NCBI GenBank assembly: GCA_025355505.1
Contig: JANXZM010000088.1
Span: 1 to 41,465, forward strand
DNA length: 41,465 nucleotides
Source of the DNA: Acidobacteriaceae bacterium
GTDB taxonomy: Bacteria > Acidobacteriota > Terriglobia > Terriglobales > Acidobacteriaceae
Direction: 5' to 3'
Each line of letters starts with the position of its first letter. Position 1 is the first letter of the stretch. Shown here piece by piece: positions 25,572 through 34,413 of the stretch. A program made the position numbers and the translations under genes. The notes beneath the pieces are model-generated. The model had not been told where the DNA came from. It saw nothing but the letters and a program-made list of their open reading frames with translations, and searched no databases.

Positions 25572-26876
25572 ATGCCGCAAGATACCTTGACCATCACCGA
25601 CAACCGTACCGGCCAGAGCTACACGCTTCCCGTCGAAAACGGAACCATCCGCGCGATGGATCTGCGCAAAATCAAGACCGCACCTGAAGATTTCGGCTTG
25701 ATGACCTACGACCCGGCCTTCATGAATACCGCGTCCTGCCGCAGCGCGATCACGTACATTGACGGCGATCGGGGAATCCTTCGCTACCGTGGCTATCCCA
25801 TCGATGTTCTCGCCCAACACTGTACGTATCTCGAAGTTGCCTACCTCCTTCTGTTCGGCGAACTGCCCAACCCGAGTCAATTGAAGAATTGGGTGGATGA
25901 CATCACCCACCACACCATGCTCCATGAAACGACCAAGAAGTTCATGGAGGGCTTCCGCTACAACGCGCACCCCATGGCGATTCTGGTGAGCACGGTGGCG
26001 GCGCTGTCGACCGTGTATCCGGATGCGAAAAACATTCACGACCCCGAGAACCGGCTGCTGCAGATCAAGCGCCTGATCGGCAAGATGCCCTCCATCGCGG
26101 CCATGTCGTATCGCCACATTGTAGGATTCCCTTACATCTATCCGGACAACGACCTCACCTATACCGAAAACTTCATGAATATGCTGTGGAAGATGGTGGA
26201 GCCGAAGTACGTCGCCAATCCCGTGATTGCCCGAGCGCTCGACATCCTCTTTATTCTGCACGCCGACCATGAGCAGAACTGCAGCACGAACGCCATGCGC
26301 GCCGTGGGCAGCTCCCACAGCGACCCCTACCTGGCCACGGCCGCCGCCGCCGCCGCTCTTTCCGGTCCCCTGCACGGTGGAGCTAACGAAGAAGTCCTGC
26401 ACATGCTCGACGAGATCGGGTCCAAGGACCACGTCCCCGCCTACATCAAGAAGATCAAGGAAGGCAAAGGCAGGCTGATGGGCTTCGGGCACCGGGTTTA
26501 CAAGAACTACGACCCGCGAGCCAAGATCATCAAGTGGGCCGCCGACCAAGTGTTCGAAGTTACCGGACGCAACACCAAACTTGAGATTGCTCTGGAGCTG
26601 GAGCGCATTGCGCTCGAAGACGATTATTTCGTGAGCCGCAAGCTCTATCCGAACGTGGATTTTTACTCCGGCATCATGTATCAGGCGATGGGCTTCAAGC
26701 CGGAGATGTTTACCGTGCTGTTCGCAATTCCGCGCACCATCGGCTGGCTGGCGCAATGGCAGGAAATGCTGACCGACCCCGAACAGAAGATCGCACGCCC
26801 GCGGCAGGTGTGGATTGGGCACGAAACTCGAGAGTTTGTGGCGATCGAGAAGCGAGCGGCGCTCGCCGCTAAGTGA
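25572..26876 (+). CDS. gltA: Citrate synthase (type I/II)
   Basis: Condenses acetyl-CoA and oxaloacetate, the entry step of the TCA cycle. The 434-residue protein has HADHEQNCSTNAMRAVGSSH with an active-site His, the GPLHGGANEEVL motif and the conserved GFGHRVYKNYDPRAKI, which holds another active-site His, then an FYSGIMYQAMGF segment with the catalytic Asp. Length and motifs fit Gram-negative-type GltA. The frame is open upstream to 25509, but ATG 25572 (MPQDTLTITDN) has GGAG 7 bp before it and starts with the family's N-terminus. Confidence 0.96.
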   Translation: MPQDTLTITDNRTGQSYTLPVENGTIRAMDLRKIKTAPEDFGLMTYDPAFMNTASCRSAITYIDGDRGILRYRGYPIDVLAQHCTYLEVAYLLLFGELPNPSQLKNWVDDITHHTMLHETTKKFMEGFRYNAHPMAILVSTVAALSTVYPDAKNIHDPENRLLQIKRLIGKMPSIAAMSYRHIVGFPYIYPDNDLTYTENFMNMLWKMVEPKYVANPVIARALDILFILHADHEQNCSTNAMRAVGSSHSDPYLATAAAAAALSGPLHGGANEEVLHMLDEIGSKDHVPAYIKKIKEGKGRLMGFGHRVYKNYDPRAKIIKWAADQVFEVTGRNTKLEIALELERIALEDDYFVSRKLYPNVDFYSGIMYQAMGFKPEMFTVLFAIPRTIGWLAQWQEMLTDPEQKIARPRQVWIGHETREFVAIEKRAALAAK

Positions 26877-26954
26877 GGGCGACATCCGGAGATCAGAGCA
26901 TCCCTGCTGAAGCGTTGCGTGGACGGAGTGTTCGCTAGCCCAGTCTGGGTAAGA

Positions 26955-27251
26955 CTAGCCGCCCGCGATAGCCCCTATGACGATCAACGGCTCCGCCCCA
27001 GATGCCACCGCGTCGGGCAGCGGGGCGTCCGGCGGCTCATGGGACAGATCCTCCTGGCCGGCGAAGAAGCGCAGGAACGCGCGGCGCTGCTCGGTGACCT
27101 GGTCGCGAATGGTGCCGCGCAGCATGGGATAGCGGGCCTCAAGCGCGTGGAGGACCGAGCGCTGCGTGATGGGACCCTCGACTTCGAGTTCCACTTCGCT
27201 GCCAACGTGCGCGAGCGTTCGCAGATGTTGCGGGAGTATGACTCGGATCAC
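26955..27251 (-). CDS. MoaD/ThiS-family sulfur-carrier-like protein
   Basis: The 98-residue protein has a ubiquitin-like fold pattern: [19 protein letters not shown], a helix [14 protein letters not shown], and the terminal IVIGAIAGG ending in Gly-Gly, needed for adenylation and thiocarboxylation in sulfur carriers. GTG at 27251 has GGAGAGG upstream. No moaE, moeB, thiF or thiG lies beside it. In other bacteria, similar MoaD-like genes often accompany BNR-propeller genes, as here (two genes upstream). Its substrate is unknown: molybdopterin, thiamine or another thiolation target. Confidence 0.78.
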   Translation of the reverse strand: MIRVILPQHLRTLAHVGSEVELEVEGPITQRSVLHALEARYPMLRGTIRDQVTEQRRAFLRFFAGQEDLSHEPPDAPLPDAVASGAEPLIVIGAIAGG

Positions 27252-27299
27252 GTTGTTCGTCCTCTCCGAGTTGCCATCATAAAGACACGCGACACGCCT

Positions 27300-27755
27300 C
27301 TAGATCGTGGGAATCAGTATTTCGGTGACTAATTGCTCTTCCGGTGTTGCTCTTGGATCATTGACGTAATTTTCAATGTAGTAGTCGTCTCGAAGCGGTA
27401 GTTTTGTCTCGGAGACAATCTCGAAAACACGACCACACGCTTGCGGTAAGTTTGAATAAGGTCCGGTCAAAACAAAACGACAGTACTTGCCGCCTTCGAA
27501 TTTCGAGTATTCGAGTCCGTCGGGTAATTCTGTCGGCGGCGCCGCGAGCGAAACACCTGCACGATATATCTTTCGCTGCACTTTGTAGAGGCTCAAGTAT
27601 CCCGTGATTCTATTGTGTTCTGAAATCCCAGGAACAAGTTGATGCAGGTTTTGCCAAGCTTGAGGAGCAGTATTTTGGAAAGGCCCCGTTTTCTCGATAA
27701 AGACGTAGTGGGTTTCGGGCCAAGTGACACTCTCGGGTTCTTGAGTGAGATTCAT
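27300..27755 (-). CDS. GyrI-like / effector-binding domain protein
   Basis: The 151-residue protein resembles the stand-alone GyrI-like small-molecule-binding domain (also found as the C-terminal part of AraC/BmrR regulators): HYVFIEKTGPFQNTAPQAW, GYLSLYKVQRKIYRAG, FEGGKYCRFVLTGPYSNLPQ and DDYYIENYVNDPRATPEEQL, which match the SH3-like repeat and the family's YxxYxxxP-type end. It has no DNA-binding domain. Its codon use is less GC-rich than the flanking genes and it is inserted between the BNR and MoaD-like genes, so it may be a later arrival. Ligand unknown. Confidence 0.8.
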   Translation of the reverse strand: MNLTQEPESVTWPETHYVFIEKTGPFQNTAPQAWQNLHQLVPGISEHNRITGYLSLYKVQRKIYRAGVSLAAPPTELPDGLEYSKFEGGKYCRFVLTGPYSNLPQACGRVFEIVSETKLPLRDDYYIENYVNDPRATPEEQLVTEILIPTI

Positions 27756-27850
27756 ACAGTCTCCTTAAGTTGCGGTTGACTTGATGTTCCCGGACGAGCG
27801 GCCCCTATTCGGTACGTCTGGGCGGCTCGCGCACGTGGGTACCGATGGGC

Positions 27851-29032
27851 TCACGGCAGCGTCTGCACTTCGACCGACAGCACGGCGGGGAGGTCGCGGA
27901 CGATGGGCGCCCAACTGTCTCCCGCATCGGCCGAACAGTACACTTGTCCACCGGTCGTCCCAAAATAGATCCCGCACTGATCCAAAGAATCGACCGCCAT
28001 CGCATCCCGCAGCACATTGACGTAGCAGTTGCTCTGCGGCAGGCCCTTGGTTAGCGCCTCCCACTCATTGCCACCCGACCGGCTCCGGAACACCCGTAGT
28101 TTTCCCTCATGCACATAGTGCTCCCCATCGCTCTTAATCGGGACCACGTAAATCGTCTCCGGTTCGTGGGCATGTACATCGATGACGAATCCAAAGTCGG
28201 TGGGCAGGTTTCCGCTGATTTTGGTCCAGTTGTCCCCGGCATCGTCCGAACGCATCACGTCCCAATGCTTCTGCATGAAGAGGACGCCCGGTCGCTTCGG
28301 ATTCATGGCGACGTGGTGCACGCAGTGGCCAACCTCGGCCGTCGGATCGGGTATGTATTTCGAGTACAGGCCGCGATTAATCGGTTTCCACGTCGTGCCG
28401 CCATCGTCTGTACGAAAAACTCCGGCCGCGGAAATGGCAATGAATATCCGCTGTGGGTCGCTCGGATCGAGCAGGATGGTGTGGAGGCACATTCCGCCAG
28501 CACCCGGCTGCCATTTCGGCCCGGTTCCATGGCCACGCAGGCCCGGAAGTTCTTTCCAGTTCTCGCCGCCGTCGGTGGAGCGGAAAATGGCGGCGTCTTC
28601 GACGCCCGCGTACACCGTGTCCGGATCAGTGAGCGACGGCTCCACGTGCCACACCCGCTTGAACTCCCACGGATGCTGCGTACCATCGTAGAACTGATGC
28701 GTGGTGAGCGCTTTTCCCGTCTCGGCCGACGTGTCATACACGAACTTGTTGCTCGCGGCCTTCGGCGGCCCGGCGGCGGGTATTTCTCCCGGAGGCGTCC
28801 CCGGCTGGTGCCAGGTTTTGCCGCCGTCATCGGAGCGTTGAATGATCTGGCCGAACCAGCCACTCGTCTGCGACGCATAGATCCGGTTCGGATCCACAGG
28901 CGACCCTTTGAGATGATAAAGCTCCCAACCCGCAAAATGCGGGCCGCTGACGTCCCACTTATCGCGCTTGCCGTCTGACGTGAGGATGAATGCGCCCTTA
29001 CGTGTGCCTACCAGAACTCGTACTTGGCTCAT
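27851..29032 (-). CDS. BNR-repeat beta-propeller (exo-sialidase-like) protein
   Basis: The 393-residue protein carries repeated Asp-box motifs ([40 protein letters not shown]), i.e. the S-x-D-x-G-x-x-W signature of BNR beta-propellers such as sialidases and sortilin-like proteins. Sialidase catalytic residues (Arg triad) are not evident, so I would not call it a sialidase. There is no signal peptide: the start is ATG 29032 ([15 protein letters not shown]) with AGGAGG 6 bp upstream. It is upstream of the GyrI-like and MoaD-like genes on the same strand, so it likely shares an operon with them. Confidence 0.85.
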   Translation of the reverse strand: MSQVRVLVGTRKGAFILTSDGKRDKWDVSGPHFAGWELYHLKGSPVDPNRIYASQTSGWFGQIIQRSDDGGKTWHQPGTPPGEIPAAGPPKAASNKFVYDTSAETGKALTTHQFYDGTQHPWEFKRVWHVEPSLTDPDTVYAGVEDAAIFRSTDGGENWKELPGLRGHGTGPKWQPGAGGMCLHTILLDPSDPQRIFIAISAAGVFRTDDGGTTWKPINRGLYSKYIPDPTAEVGHCVHHVAMNPKRPGVLFMQKHWDVMRSDDAGDNWTKISGNLPTDFGFVIDVHAHEPETIYVVPIKSDGEHYVHEGKLRVFRSRSGGNEWEALTKGLPQSNCYVNVLRDAMAVDSLDQCGIYFGTTGGQVYCSADAGDSWAPIVRDLPAVLSVEVQTLP

Positions 29033-29054
29033 AGTGTCCTCCTTAGCTTTCATT

Positions 29055-29288
29055 TCATTCAACCAGAAAAGCCCGCTTCAAGCTTTCAATGTCAATCTTG
29101 GTCATTGGTAGCGTGGCCTTGGAGGCCCTCTGCGATTTCACCGGGTCTTTGTCCTGCATCAGTTCGAGCAACGCCCTCGGGACGATCTGCCACAACACGC
29201 CGAATATGTCTTTTAGCCATGCGCATTGCAGTTTTTCTCCGTCCGCGGAATGCTTCTCCCACAACTCATCTGCTGATCCTTGCTTTCT
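29055..29288 (-). pseudogene. C-terminal fragment of a PhnB-like VOC family protein
   Basis: The frame reads DELWEKHSADGEKLQCAWLK, then DIFGVLWQIVPRAL and [13 protein letters not shown] before a stop: the conserved C-terminus of PhnB/3-demethylubiquinone-methyltransferase-like VOC proteins (WLKDxFGVxWQIVP). Upstream a stop codon (29289-29291) ends the frame; the preceding residues (FLNEESKDQQ) continue in another frame, consistent with a frameshift. The N-terminal two thirds are absent, so this is a dead fragment, divergent from an HxlR remnant. Confidence 0.65.
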
Positions 29289-29304
29289 TCATTGAGGAAC
29301 GGCG

Positions 29305-29347
29305 ATGTTCGTGAGATTACGAACATATCATTTGCATAATGCAAGTG
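29305..29347. promoter_or_regulatory. Two inverted repeats, possible HxlR operator
   Basis: ATGTTCGT/ACGAACAT (29305-29326, perfect 8-bp arms) and CATTTGCAT/ATGCAAGTG (29329-29347, one wobble). Both lie between the divergent VOC and HxlR remnants, where HxlR-type regulators usually bind. They may be relict operators that control genes no longer intact. Confidence 0.5.
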
Positions 29348-29360
29348 ATGATGAAAAAAT

Positions 29361-29528
29361 ATGCCGCGCCACAAAACGAAGCGGAGGTCCGAGTGTCTTC
29401 TGAATGCTTCGGTGGAGATGTTGGGCGATCGCTGGTCGCTGCTTATCATCCGCGAACGGGAGAATAAGGAGAAGTTTTTGACGGGAGTGCGGGAGCGCTG
29501 GGCCCACCGCCGTTCAGGTCGAGGCTAA
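29361..29528 (+). pseudogene. N-terminal fragment of an HxlR-family regulator
   Basis: From ATG 29361: MPRHKTKRRSECLLNASVEM, then LGDRWSLLIIRE, the conserved start of HxlR winged-helix regulators (CPxNxxVEMLGDRWSLLIIRDL). After Arg-Glu the sequence loses similarity and ends at a stop after 55 codons, so the DNA-recognition helix is missing. It is divergent from the VOC remnant, the usual partner arrangement of HxlR and a detoxification gene. Confidence 0.65.
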
Positions 29529-29824
29529 CGCCGGCGTTGTCATTCCGAAGCCCCATCCAGCTGCGGTTTCTGGTCTCCCATTTCTGTAGAGCGGGGGCGG
29601 TTTTTTCCAAACCCGGACGTACACTCCCTTTCGGTAACCCCGGTAATCGTTGGTAACCATCCGACAAAGAGTACCCGGCCTTACAATTACTTTACTCCGC
29701 GATTTTGTTAGCGCGGTTTGCGGGGTTTCGTCTGGGAATCTCCCGGCGAGGTTCGGACCCGCTTGGTAACGCTGGCGAAAATCGCGGGCGTTCGGCGGGA
29801 AAAAGGCTGGAGTCCGTACACCCT

Positions 29825-32800
29825 ATGGCGTTTGGTTTTGGTTTTAACAAACAGAAGGTTCTCAGCGCCGCGGAAAAGTTTGTCCAGCAGGGCAAGCTGC
29901 AGAACGCCATTGCTGAGTACGATAAGGTTCTGCAGCACGATGCCAAGGATCTTACCGTCAACAACACCATCGGCGATCTTTACGCGCGTCTCGGCGACAG
30001 CGCCAAAGCCATCGAGTGCTTCAAGACGGTTGGCGATGCCTATGCTGCCCAGGGCTTCACCGTCAAGGGCATCGCCATGTACAAGAAGATCACCAAGCTC
30101 CTTCCGAGCGTGGATGGATCTCTGAAACTGGCGGAACTCTACACCCAACAGGGACTGTTCAACGACGCCCGCGCCCAGTACCTGCAAGTCGCCGAAAACT
30201 TCATGAAGAATGGCGACCTGGAGCAAGCGGTGCGGCTTTTCCAGAAGGTCCTCGAAATGGACCCGGAAAATGTGCCCATGCGGGTCAAGCTCGCCGAGGT
30301 TTATCTCCGGCTCGGGAAGAAGAAAGAGGCGTGGGAGATTTTCAGCGCTGCGGCTGAAGCGCTGCGCGGGCGTGGTTCACTCGCCGCTGCCGAAGATATT
30401 CTCAAGCGGATGCTGGTGCTCGATCCGGGCAGCAGCTACGTTCTGCTGCTGCGCGGGAAGGCCGCCCTCGAGAGCGACGATCCCAAGAACGCCATCGAGT
30501 ACCTGGAGAAGGTCGCCGACCTCGATTCTCATCCCGAAGGTTTACGCGATCTGCTGAAAGCATACCTGCAGATCGGAAACTCGATCCAGGCTACCCCGAT
30601 CGCCGAGAAGCTGCTCACGGTGCACAACGATTCCGAGGGGCTGTTTCTGCTGGCGGAGGGTTGCGCCCGCCTCGGCCAGTATCACCAGGCACTCGACATT
30701 TACACCCGGCACGCCGATCGGCTGCTGGCGACCGACTCAACCAAACTGCTGGCCAGCCTGCATTCCATGATCAGCCATGTGCGCGACGATTCGGGCGCGC
30801 TGGACGCGCTGATGATGCTCCTGAACAAAGCCGGCGAGAGCACGCACCTCAACGAAATCACCGAACTTCTCGCTCACTCCTCCGTCAAGGACGGAAACCT
30901 GGCCCGCGCTCGCGACCTGTACCAGATGCTGGCCACCACCGAGCCCCAGAACCAGTTGCACATGCAGAACTATCAGCAGGTGGTGGAGCGCATGCAGGGA
31001 GCAGCGCCTGCCCCCGGGATCACCGCCGAAGAAGGGGCGGTCATCGTGGAAGATTTGGAAGCGACCGCACCGGTCATCGATCAGTTTTATCCCGATCAGG
31101 TCGCGATTGCGGTGCGCTCGGCGGTCACCGATGCGGACCTGTTCCTTTCTTACAATCTGCCGGACAAGGCCGCCGTGCCCCTGCTGGGGGCTCTGCCGCA
31201 GGCGCCGCGCGATGTGCGCCTGAACCAGCGTCTGGCTGCTCTTCATACCCGCTTCCAGCGCTTTACCGAAGCCGCCGTCTGCTGCCGCACTCTGGAAGGC
31301 GTGTACCACGATGCCGGCCACCCTGATGAAGCCGTGCGCTATGGAGAATTGGCCGCGCGCTACGAGCAGAACGCCGAAGCCACCGCTGCACTGTCTGCTG
31401 CACCATTGTCTGCCGCTTCATCGGCTTTTGCTTCATCGGTCCCCGTTCGACTTGCGGCTCCGTCCTCACCCTGGCCGATGGCGGCACCCGCGGCTTCCGA
31501 TCACGAAATTGCCCCTGGCGCACATCCGGAATTCGCCGTTCAGGAATTGGCGGTGCACGCCCCCTCGGACACGCACGACTTTTCTTCCGACCTTTCTTCC
31601 GAGTGGGAGCATTCCCTTTCCGTCGACGAGCACGCTCCGGCCGCAGGACTGCCGGCCTTCGTCGAAAGCAAAACCGAGGCCGAGGCTTCCAGCAATCCCG
31701 AGATCGCCGAGACCGTTGAAGAAGTCCGTTTCTATCTCGAACACTTCATGACGGACCAGGCCCGCGCCGGGATCGAGAAGCTCGAATCCCTGACCAGCGA
31801 TGCCCGCATTCTCGATCCGTTGCGCGCTGCCGTCGAATCCGCTGGCCAGCCGCCAGCCGAGCCCGAGCCGGAAATCACCGAGATCAACGCCGACGAGCCC
31901 GCGGAATTCGAACTTGAAGGGGATAGTCAGCACAGGTCTGAGTTTGCAGCGTCGTCCGATCTGATGTCCGGGTACGACCACGAGACGCACAACGAGGCGG
32001 AACCCGCGCCGGAACCAACCTGCGCCGAACCCGCTCACCCAGAAACCGTGCACGCGAAGGCCAGCGAGCTGAACGAGATTGTCGCGGATTTGGAAGCTTC
32101 GCTCGGCGATTCTTTCCCGCAAGCGCAGCCGCACCCTGCCCTGCCGTTGCCGGGCTGGCCGATGGCGCCAGCGCCGCAGCACGCCGCGGCGTCAGCATCG
32201 GCCGCACCCAGAACACCCGCGCCGGAAGCCGCGCCCGTGGCCCATATCGAAATCCCCGCTGCCCCGGCTGCCCTCCCCGCGATCACAGCATCGGCGGGAG
32301 GCGCCGCAGCCGCTCCAGCCTTGAGCTACAGTTCTGCTGCCGTGCGTCCCTTGGGAGCGGGAGCCCAGGCGATGCATGCTTCCGGCAGCGTCGATCTTTC
32401 GGAGATGTTCAGCGAGTTGAAACAGGAACTCGAAGAAGAGATTGTTGCCGGCGACGACGATCCGGAAACGCATTACAACCTGGGCGTTGCCTTCCGCGAA
32501 ATGGGCCTGCTCGACGAAGCCATCGCCGAATTGCAGAAAGTTTGCATTGCGATTGATCGCGGCAAAGAATTTTCGCAGCCCGTCCAGACCTACACCTGGC
32601 TGGCCCAGTGCTTCCTCGATAAAGGAGTTCCTGACGCCGCCATCCGCTGGTATGAAAAGGCGCTTACCATCCCGGGGCTCGATAACGAAGCGCGCCTTGC
32701 CATTAACTATGAACTGGGGTCGGCCTGCGAAACTGCCCAGGACAAGCCCTCTGCACTGCGTCATTTCACCGATGTGTACGGCACGAATATTGATTATCGC

Positions 32801-32836
32801 GACGTGGCCGAGCGCATTCAGGCTCTGAAGTCGTAG
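29825..32836 (+). CDS. Large TPR-repeat protein (1003 aa)
   Basis: Residues 1-430 form consecutive tetratricopeptide repeats (for example AIAEYDKVLQHDAKDL, AIECFKTVGDAYAAQG, EQAVRLFQKVLEMDPENVPM), followed by about 450 residues rich in Ala, Pro, Glu and Ser, with a second TPR-like block at about 425-520, and a C-terminal TPR block (about 895-1000: THYNLGVAFREMGLLDEAIA). There is no signal peptide or membrane helix in the chosen start. The frame is open to 29705, but the family-like N-terminus begins at ATG 29825 (MAFGFGFNKQKVL). Such proteins are common in Acidobacteriota; the role may be in scaffolding protein complexes, but it is unknown. Confidence 0.85.
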   Translation: MAFGFGFNKQKVLSAAEKFVQQGKLQNAIAEYDKVLQHDAKDLTVNNTIGDLYARLGDSAKAIECFKTVGDAYAAQGFTVKGIAMYKKITKLLPSVDGSLKLAELYTQQGLFNDARAQYLQVAENFMKNGDLEQAVRLFQKVLEMDPENVPMRVKLAEVYLRLGKKKEAWEIFSAAAEALRGRGSLAAAEDILKRMLVLDPGSSYVLLLRGKAALESDDPKNAIEYLEKVADLDSHPEGLRDLLKAYLQIGNSIQATPIAEKLLTVHNDSEGLFLLAEGCARLGQYHQALDIYTRHADRLLATDSTKLLASLHSMISHVRDDSGALDALMMLLNKAGESTHLNEITELLAHSSVKDGNLARARDLYQMLATTEPQNQLHMQNYQQVVERMQGAAPAPGITAEEGAVIVEDLEATAPVIDQFYPDQVAIAVRSAVTDADLFLSYNLPDKAAVPLLGALPQAPRDVRLNQRLAALHTRFQRFTEAAVCCRTLEGVYHDAGHPDEAVRYGELAARYEQNAEATAALSAAPLSAASSAFASSVPVRLAAPSSPWPMAAPAASDHEIAPGAHPEFAVQELAVHAPSDTHDFSSDLSSEWEHSLSVDEHAPAAGLPAFVESKTEAEASSNPEIAETVEEVRFYLEHFMTDQARAGIEKLESLTSDARILDPLRAAVESAGQPPAEPEPEITEINADEPAEFELEGDSQHRSEFAASSDLMSGYDHETHNEAEPAPEPTCAEPAHPETVHAKASELNEIVADLEASLGDSFPQAQPHPALPLPGWPMAPAPQHAAASASAAPRTPAPEAAPVAHIEIPAAPAALPAITASAGGAAAAPALSYSSAAVRPLGAGAQAMHASGSVDLSEMFSELKQELEEEIVAGDDDPETHYNLGVAFREMGLLDEAIAELQKVCIAIDRGKEFSQPVQTYTWLAQCFLDKGVPDAAIRWYEKALTIPGLDNEARLAINYELGSACETAQDKPSALRHFTDVYGTNIDYRDVAERIQALKS

Positions 32837-32934
32837 AATGCACCAAGTGGGTTCGAAATTTGTGCCGGGATGCCACCCGATCCTGCGCCCACCTCACGGC
32901 CTTACTCACTGCCATATTGACAACGACGCGTTCA

Positions 32935-33303
32935 ATGATTTTCGATTCCAAGCGACCATTTGCCAGCGACTCCACCGGTGTCGGAGAACTCAAATCCCCG
33001 ACCGAAACATCAGTCCCGCTCGTTCCAGTGCCAGTTTCCGTTACCCGGCCCTCGCCTTCGGTTATGCGTCTGTGGCTCCGCCGCATCGGAGTGCTTCTGT
33101 TCGTATTTTTGTGTGCGACGATTGGGGTGATGCTCATGATTCTGCCCTGGCGCCCCGAGTGGTCCGACAACCCTCTGCTTTTCCCTTATCCCACGCTTCG
33201 CGCGGTGCTAGCCAGCGGCTTCGCGCGCGGCGTCTTTACCGGCTTAGGCGCGCTCAATGTGTGGATGGGATTTGGGGAGGCTATTCAATATCGGGAAGAA
33301 TGA
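32935..33303 (+). CDS. Small membrane protein (122 aa)
   Basis: From ATG 32935 (MIFDSKRPFASDSTGVG) a 122-residue protein has a polar Pro/Val-rich N-terminal half and two hydrophobic stretches, GVLLFVFLCATIGVMLMILP and a weaker second helix around AVLASGFARGVFTGLGALNV. I do not recognise a family. The frame extends upstream to a GTG at 32860, but those residues look non-coding. It follows the TPR gene after 98 bp and precedes the LOG gene. Confidence 0.6.
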   Translation: MIFDSKRPFASDSTGVGELKSPTETSVPLVPVPVSVTRPSPSVMRLWLRRIGVLLFVFLCATIGVMLMILPWRPEWSDNPLLFPYPTLRAVLASGFARGVFTGLGALNVWMGFGEAIQYREE

Positions 33304-33311
33304 AGAATTGA

Positions 33312-33381
33312 GACATTGAATCGTTAACCCCAACGCCACAATGATTCAATGTCAAAATAATTCGATGTCAAAATAATTCAA
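33312..33381. repeat. Short tandem and inverted repeats upstream of the LOG gene
   Basis: ATTCAATGTCAAAATA (33344-33359) is repeated as ATTCGATGTCAAAATA (33360-33375) and begins again as ATTCAA (33376-33381). GACATTGAAT (33312-33321) is an exact inverted copy of ATTCAATGTC. The AT-rich tract ends 4 bp before the LOG start codon and stands out from the GC-rich surroundings. It could bind a regulator or fold in the leader mRNA. Confidence 0.7.
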
Positions 33382-33384
33382 CTT

Positions 33385-34272
33385 ATGACCGATCACAAAC
33401 TTAATCCAGCTCCACTCGCGTATCAGAACGAACCATTTCTCAACAGCCCTGACGGCAGAATTCTGCGCCTGCTGTCCGAGTACAGCGAGCCGCTCTCGCG
33501 CTTCCGCCGGGAACAGATCCAGGACACGGTCGTATTCTTTGGCTCTGCGCGCATCCTTAGTCGCGACCACGCCGCGAACCGTCTGAACGAAGCCCGCGGC
33601 GATGGCGCTCAGCTCTCCGCCGCACAGCAAGCTAAAGATATGAAGCGCGCTGAGGCCGCCGTTGATATGGCTCGCTACTACGAGGACGCGCGCCGGTTGG
33701 CCTTCCTGCTAACCGAATGGTCCACCCAAATTCCCGCCAAGCGTCATCGCTTTGTCGTCACCACCGGCGGCGGCCCCGGCATCATGGAAGCTGCCAATTT
33801 CGGCGCCCACGAAGCGGGAGGAAAAACCATCGGCCTCAACATCAACCTGCCCTTCGAGCAGAATCCGAACCCCTACATCACGCCTTCGCTCAACTTCGAG
33901 TTCCATTATTTTTTCATGAGGAAGTTCTGGTTCGCGTACCTGGCCAAAGCGCTGGTGATTTTTCCCGGGGGCTTTGGCACGCTCGACGAACTTTTTGAAA
34001 TCCTCACCCTCGCCCAAACGGAGAAGCTAGCCAAGAAAATTGTTGTTGTCATCTATGGCAGCGCTTACTGGAAGAAGATCGTCAATTTCGAAGCCATGGT
34101 CGATGCCGGCGTGGTCTCAGCACCGGACCTCGATCTGTTCAAGATGTCGGATTCGCCAGAAGAAAGTTTCGAGTTCCTGAAAGAAGGACTGACCAAGTAT
34201 CATCTCGGCCCGCAACAACCTAAGCGCTCCGGCGAGGCGGCCGTCCCGGAAATCGCCAGGACGCGTCCGTAG
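33385..34272 (+). CDS. LOG family protein (TIGR00730-type nucleotide 5'-monophosphate phosphoribohydrolase-like)
   Basis: The 295-residue protein has TTGGGPGIMEAANFGA and the diagnostic FPGGFGTLDELFE motif (PGGxGTxxE), the signature of LOG/'lysine decarboxylase-like' proteins, which cleave cytokinin or other nucleotide 5'-monophosphates to free base and ribose 5-phosphate. An N-terminal extension (about 60 residues) is longer than in plant LOGs. The exact substrate is unknown; it is not a lysine decarboxylase. The start is ATG 33385, immediately after the AT-rich repeat tract. Confidence 0.9.
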   Translation: MTDHKLNPAPLAYQNEPFLNSPDGRILRLLSEYSEPLSRFRREQIQDTVVFFGSARILSRDHAANRLNEARGDGAQLSAAQQAKDMKRAEAAVDMARYYEDARRLAFLLTEWSTQIPAKRHRFVVTTGGGPGIMEAANFGAHEAGGKTIGLNINLPFEQNPNPYITPSLNFEFHYFFMRKFWFAYLAKALVIFPGGFGTLDELFEILTLAQTEKLAKKIVVVIYGSAYWKKIVNFEAMVDAGVVSAPDLDLFKMSDSPEESFEFLKEGLTKYHLGPQQPKRSGEAAVPEIARTRP

Positions 34273-34282
34273 CTCGCGTGGC

Positions 34283-34300
34283 GCGGACACTGTTGTCCGC
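34283..34300. repeat. Short palindrome after the LOG gene
   Basis: GCGGACA, CTGT, TGTCCGC: a 7-bp stem 11 bp after the LOG stop. The arm sequence resembles those of the inverted-repeat element at 35741-35821 (GCGGACAAGAGTGTCC), so the two may be members of one repeat family; it may also terminate transcription. Confidence 0.5.
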
Positions 34301-34413
34301 GTGCCCTTAAACGGCACCGAGCGGCGGCGCCACCACGCCCATTCAAATTGAACTCCCGGCATCCTGTCTCCGTATACACTTCTACGGGTCGGTGTTTCCC
34401 GGAGACAAACAAG

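Noticed and set aside
27851-29032. Calling the BNR protein a sialidase
   Set aside because: Asp-boxes are present, but the catalytic Arg triad and Tyr/Glu pair of sialidases are not evident, so only a propeller is supported.
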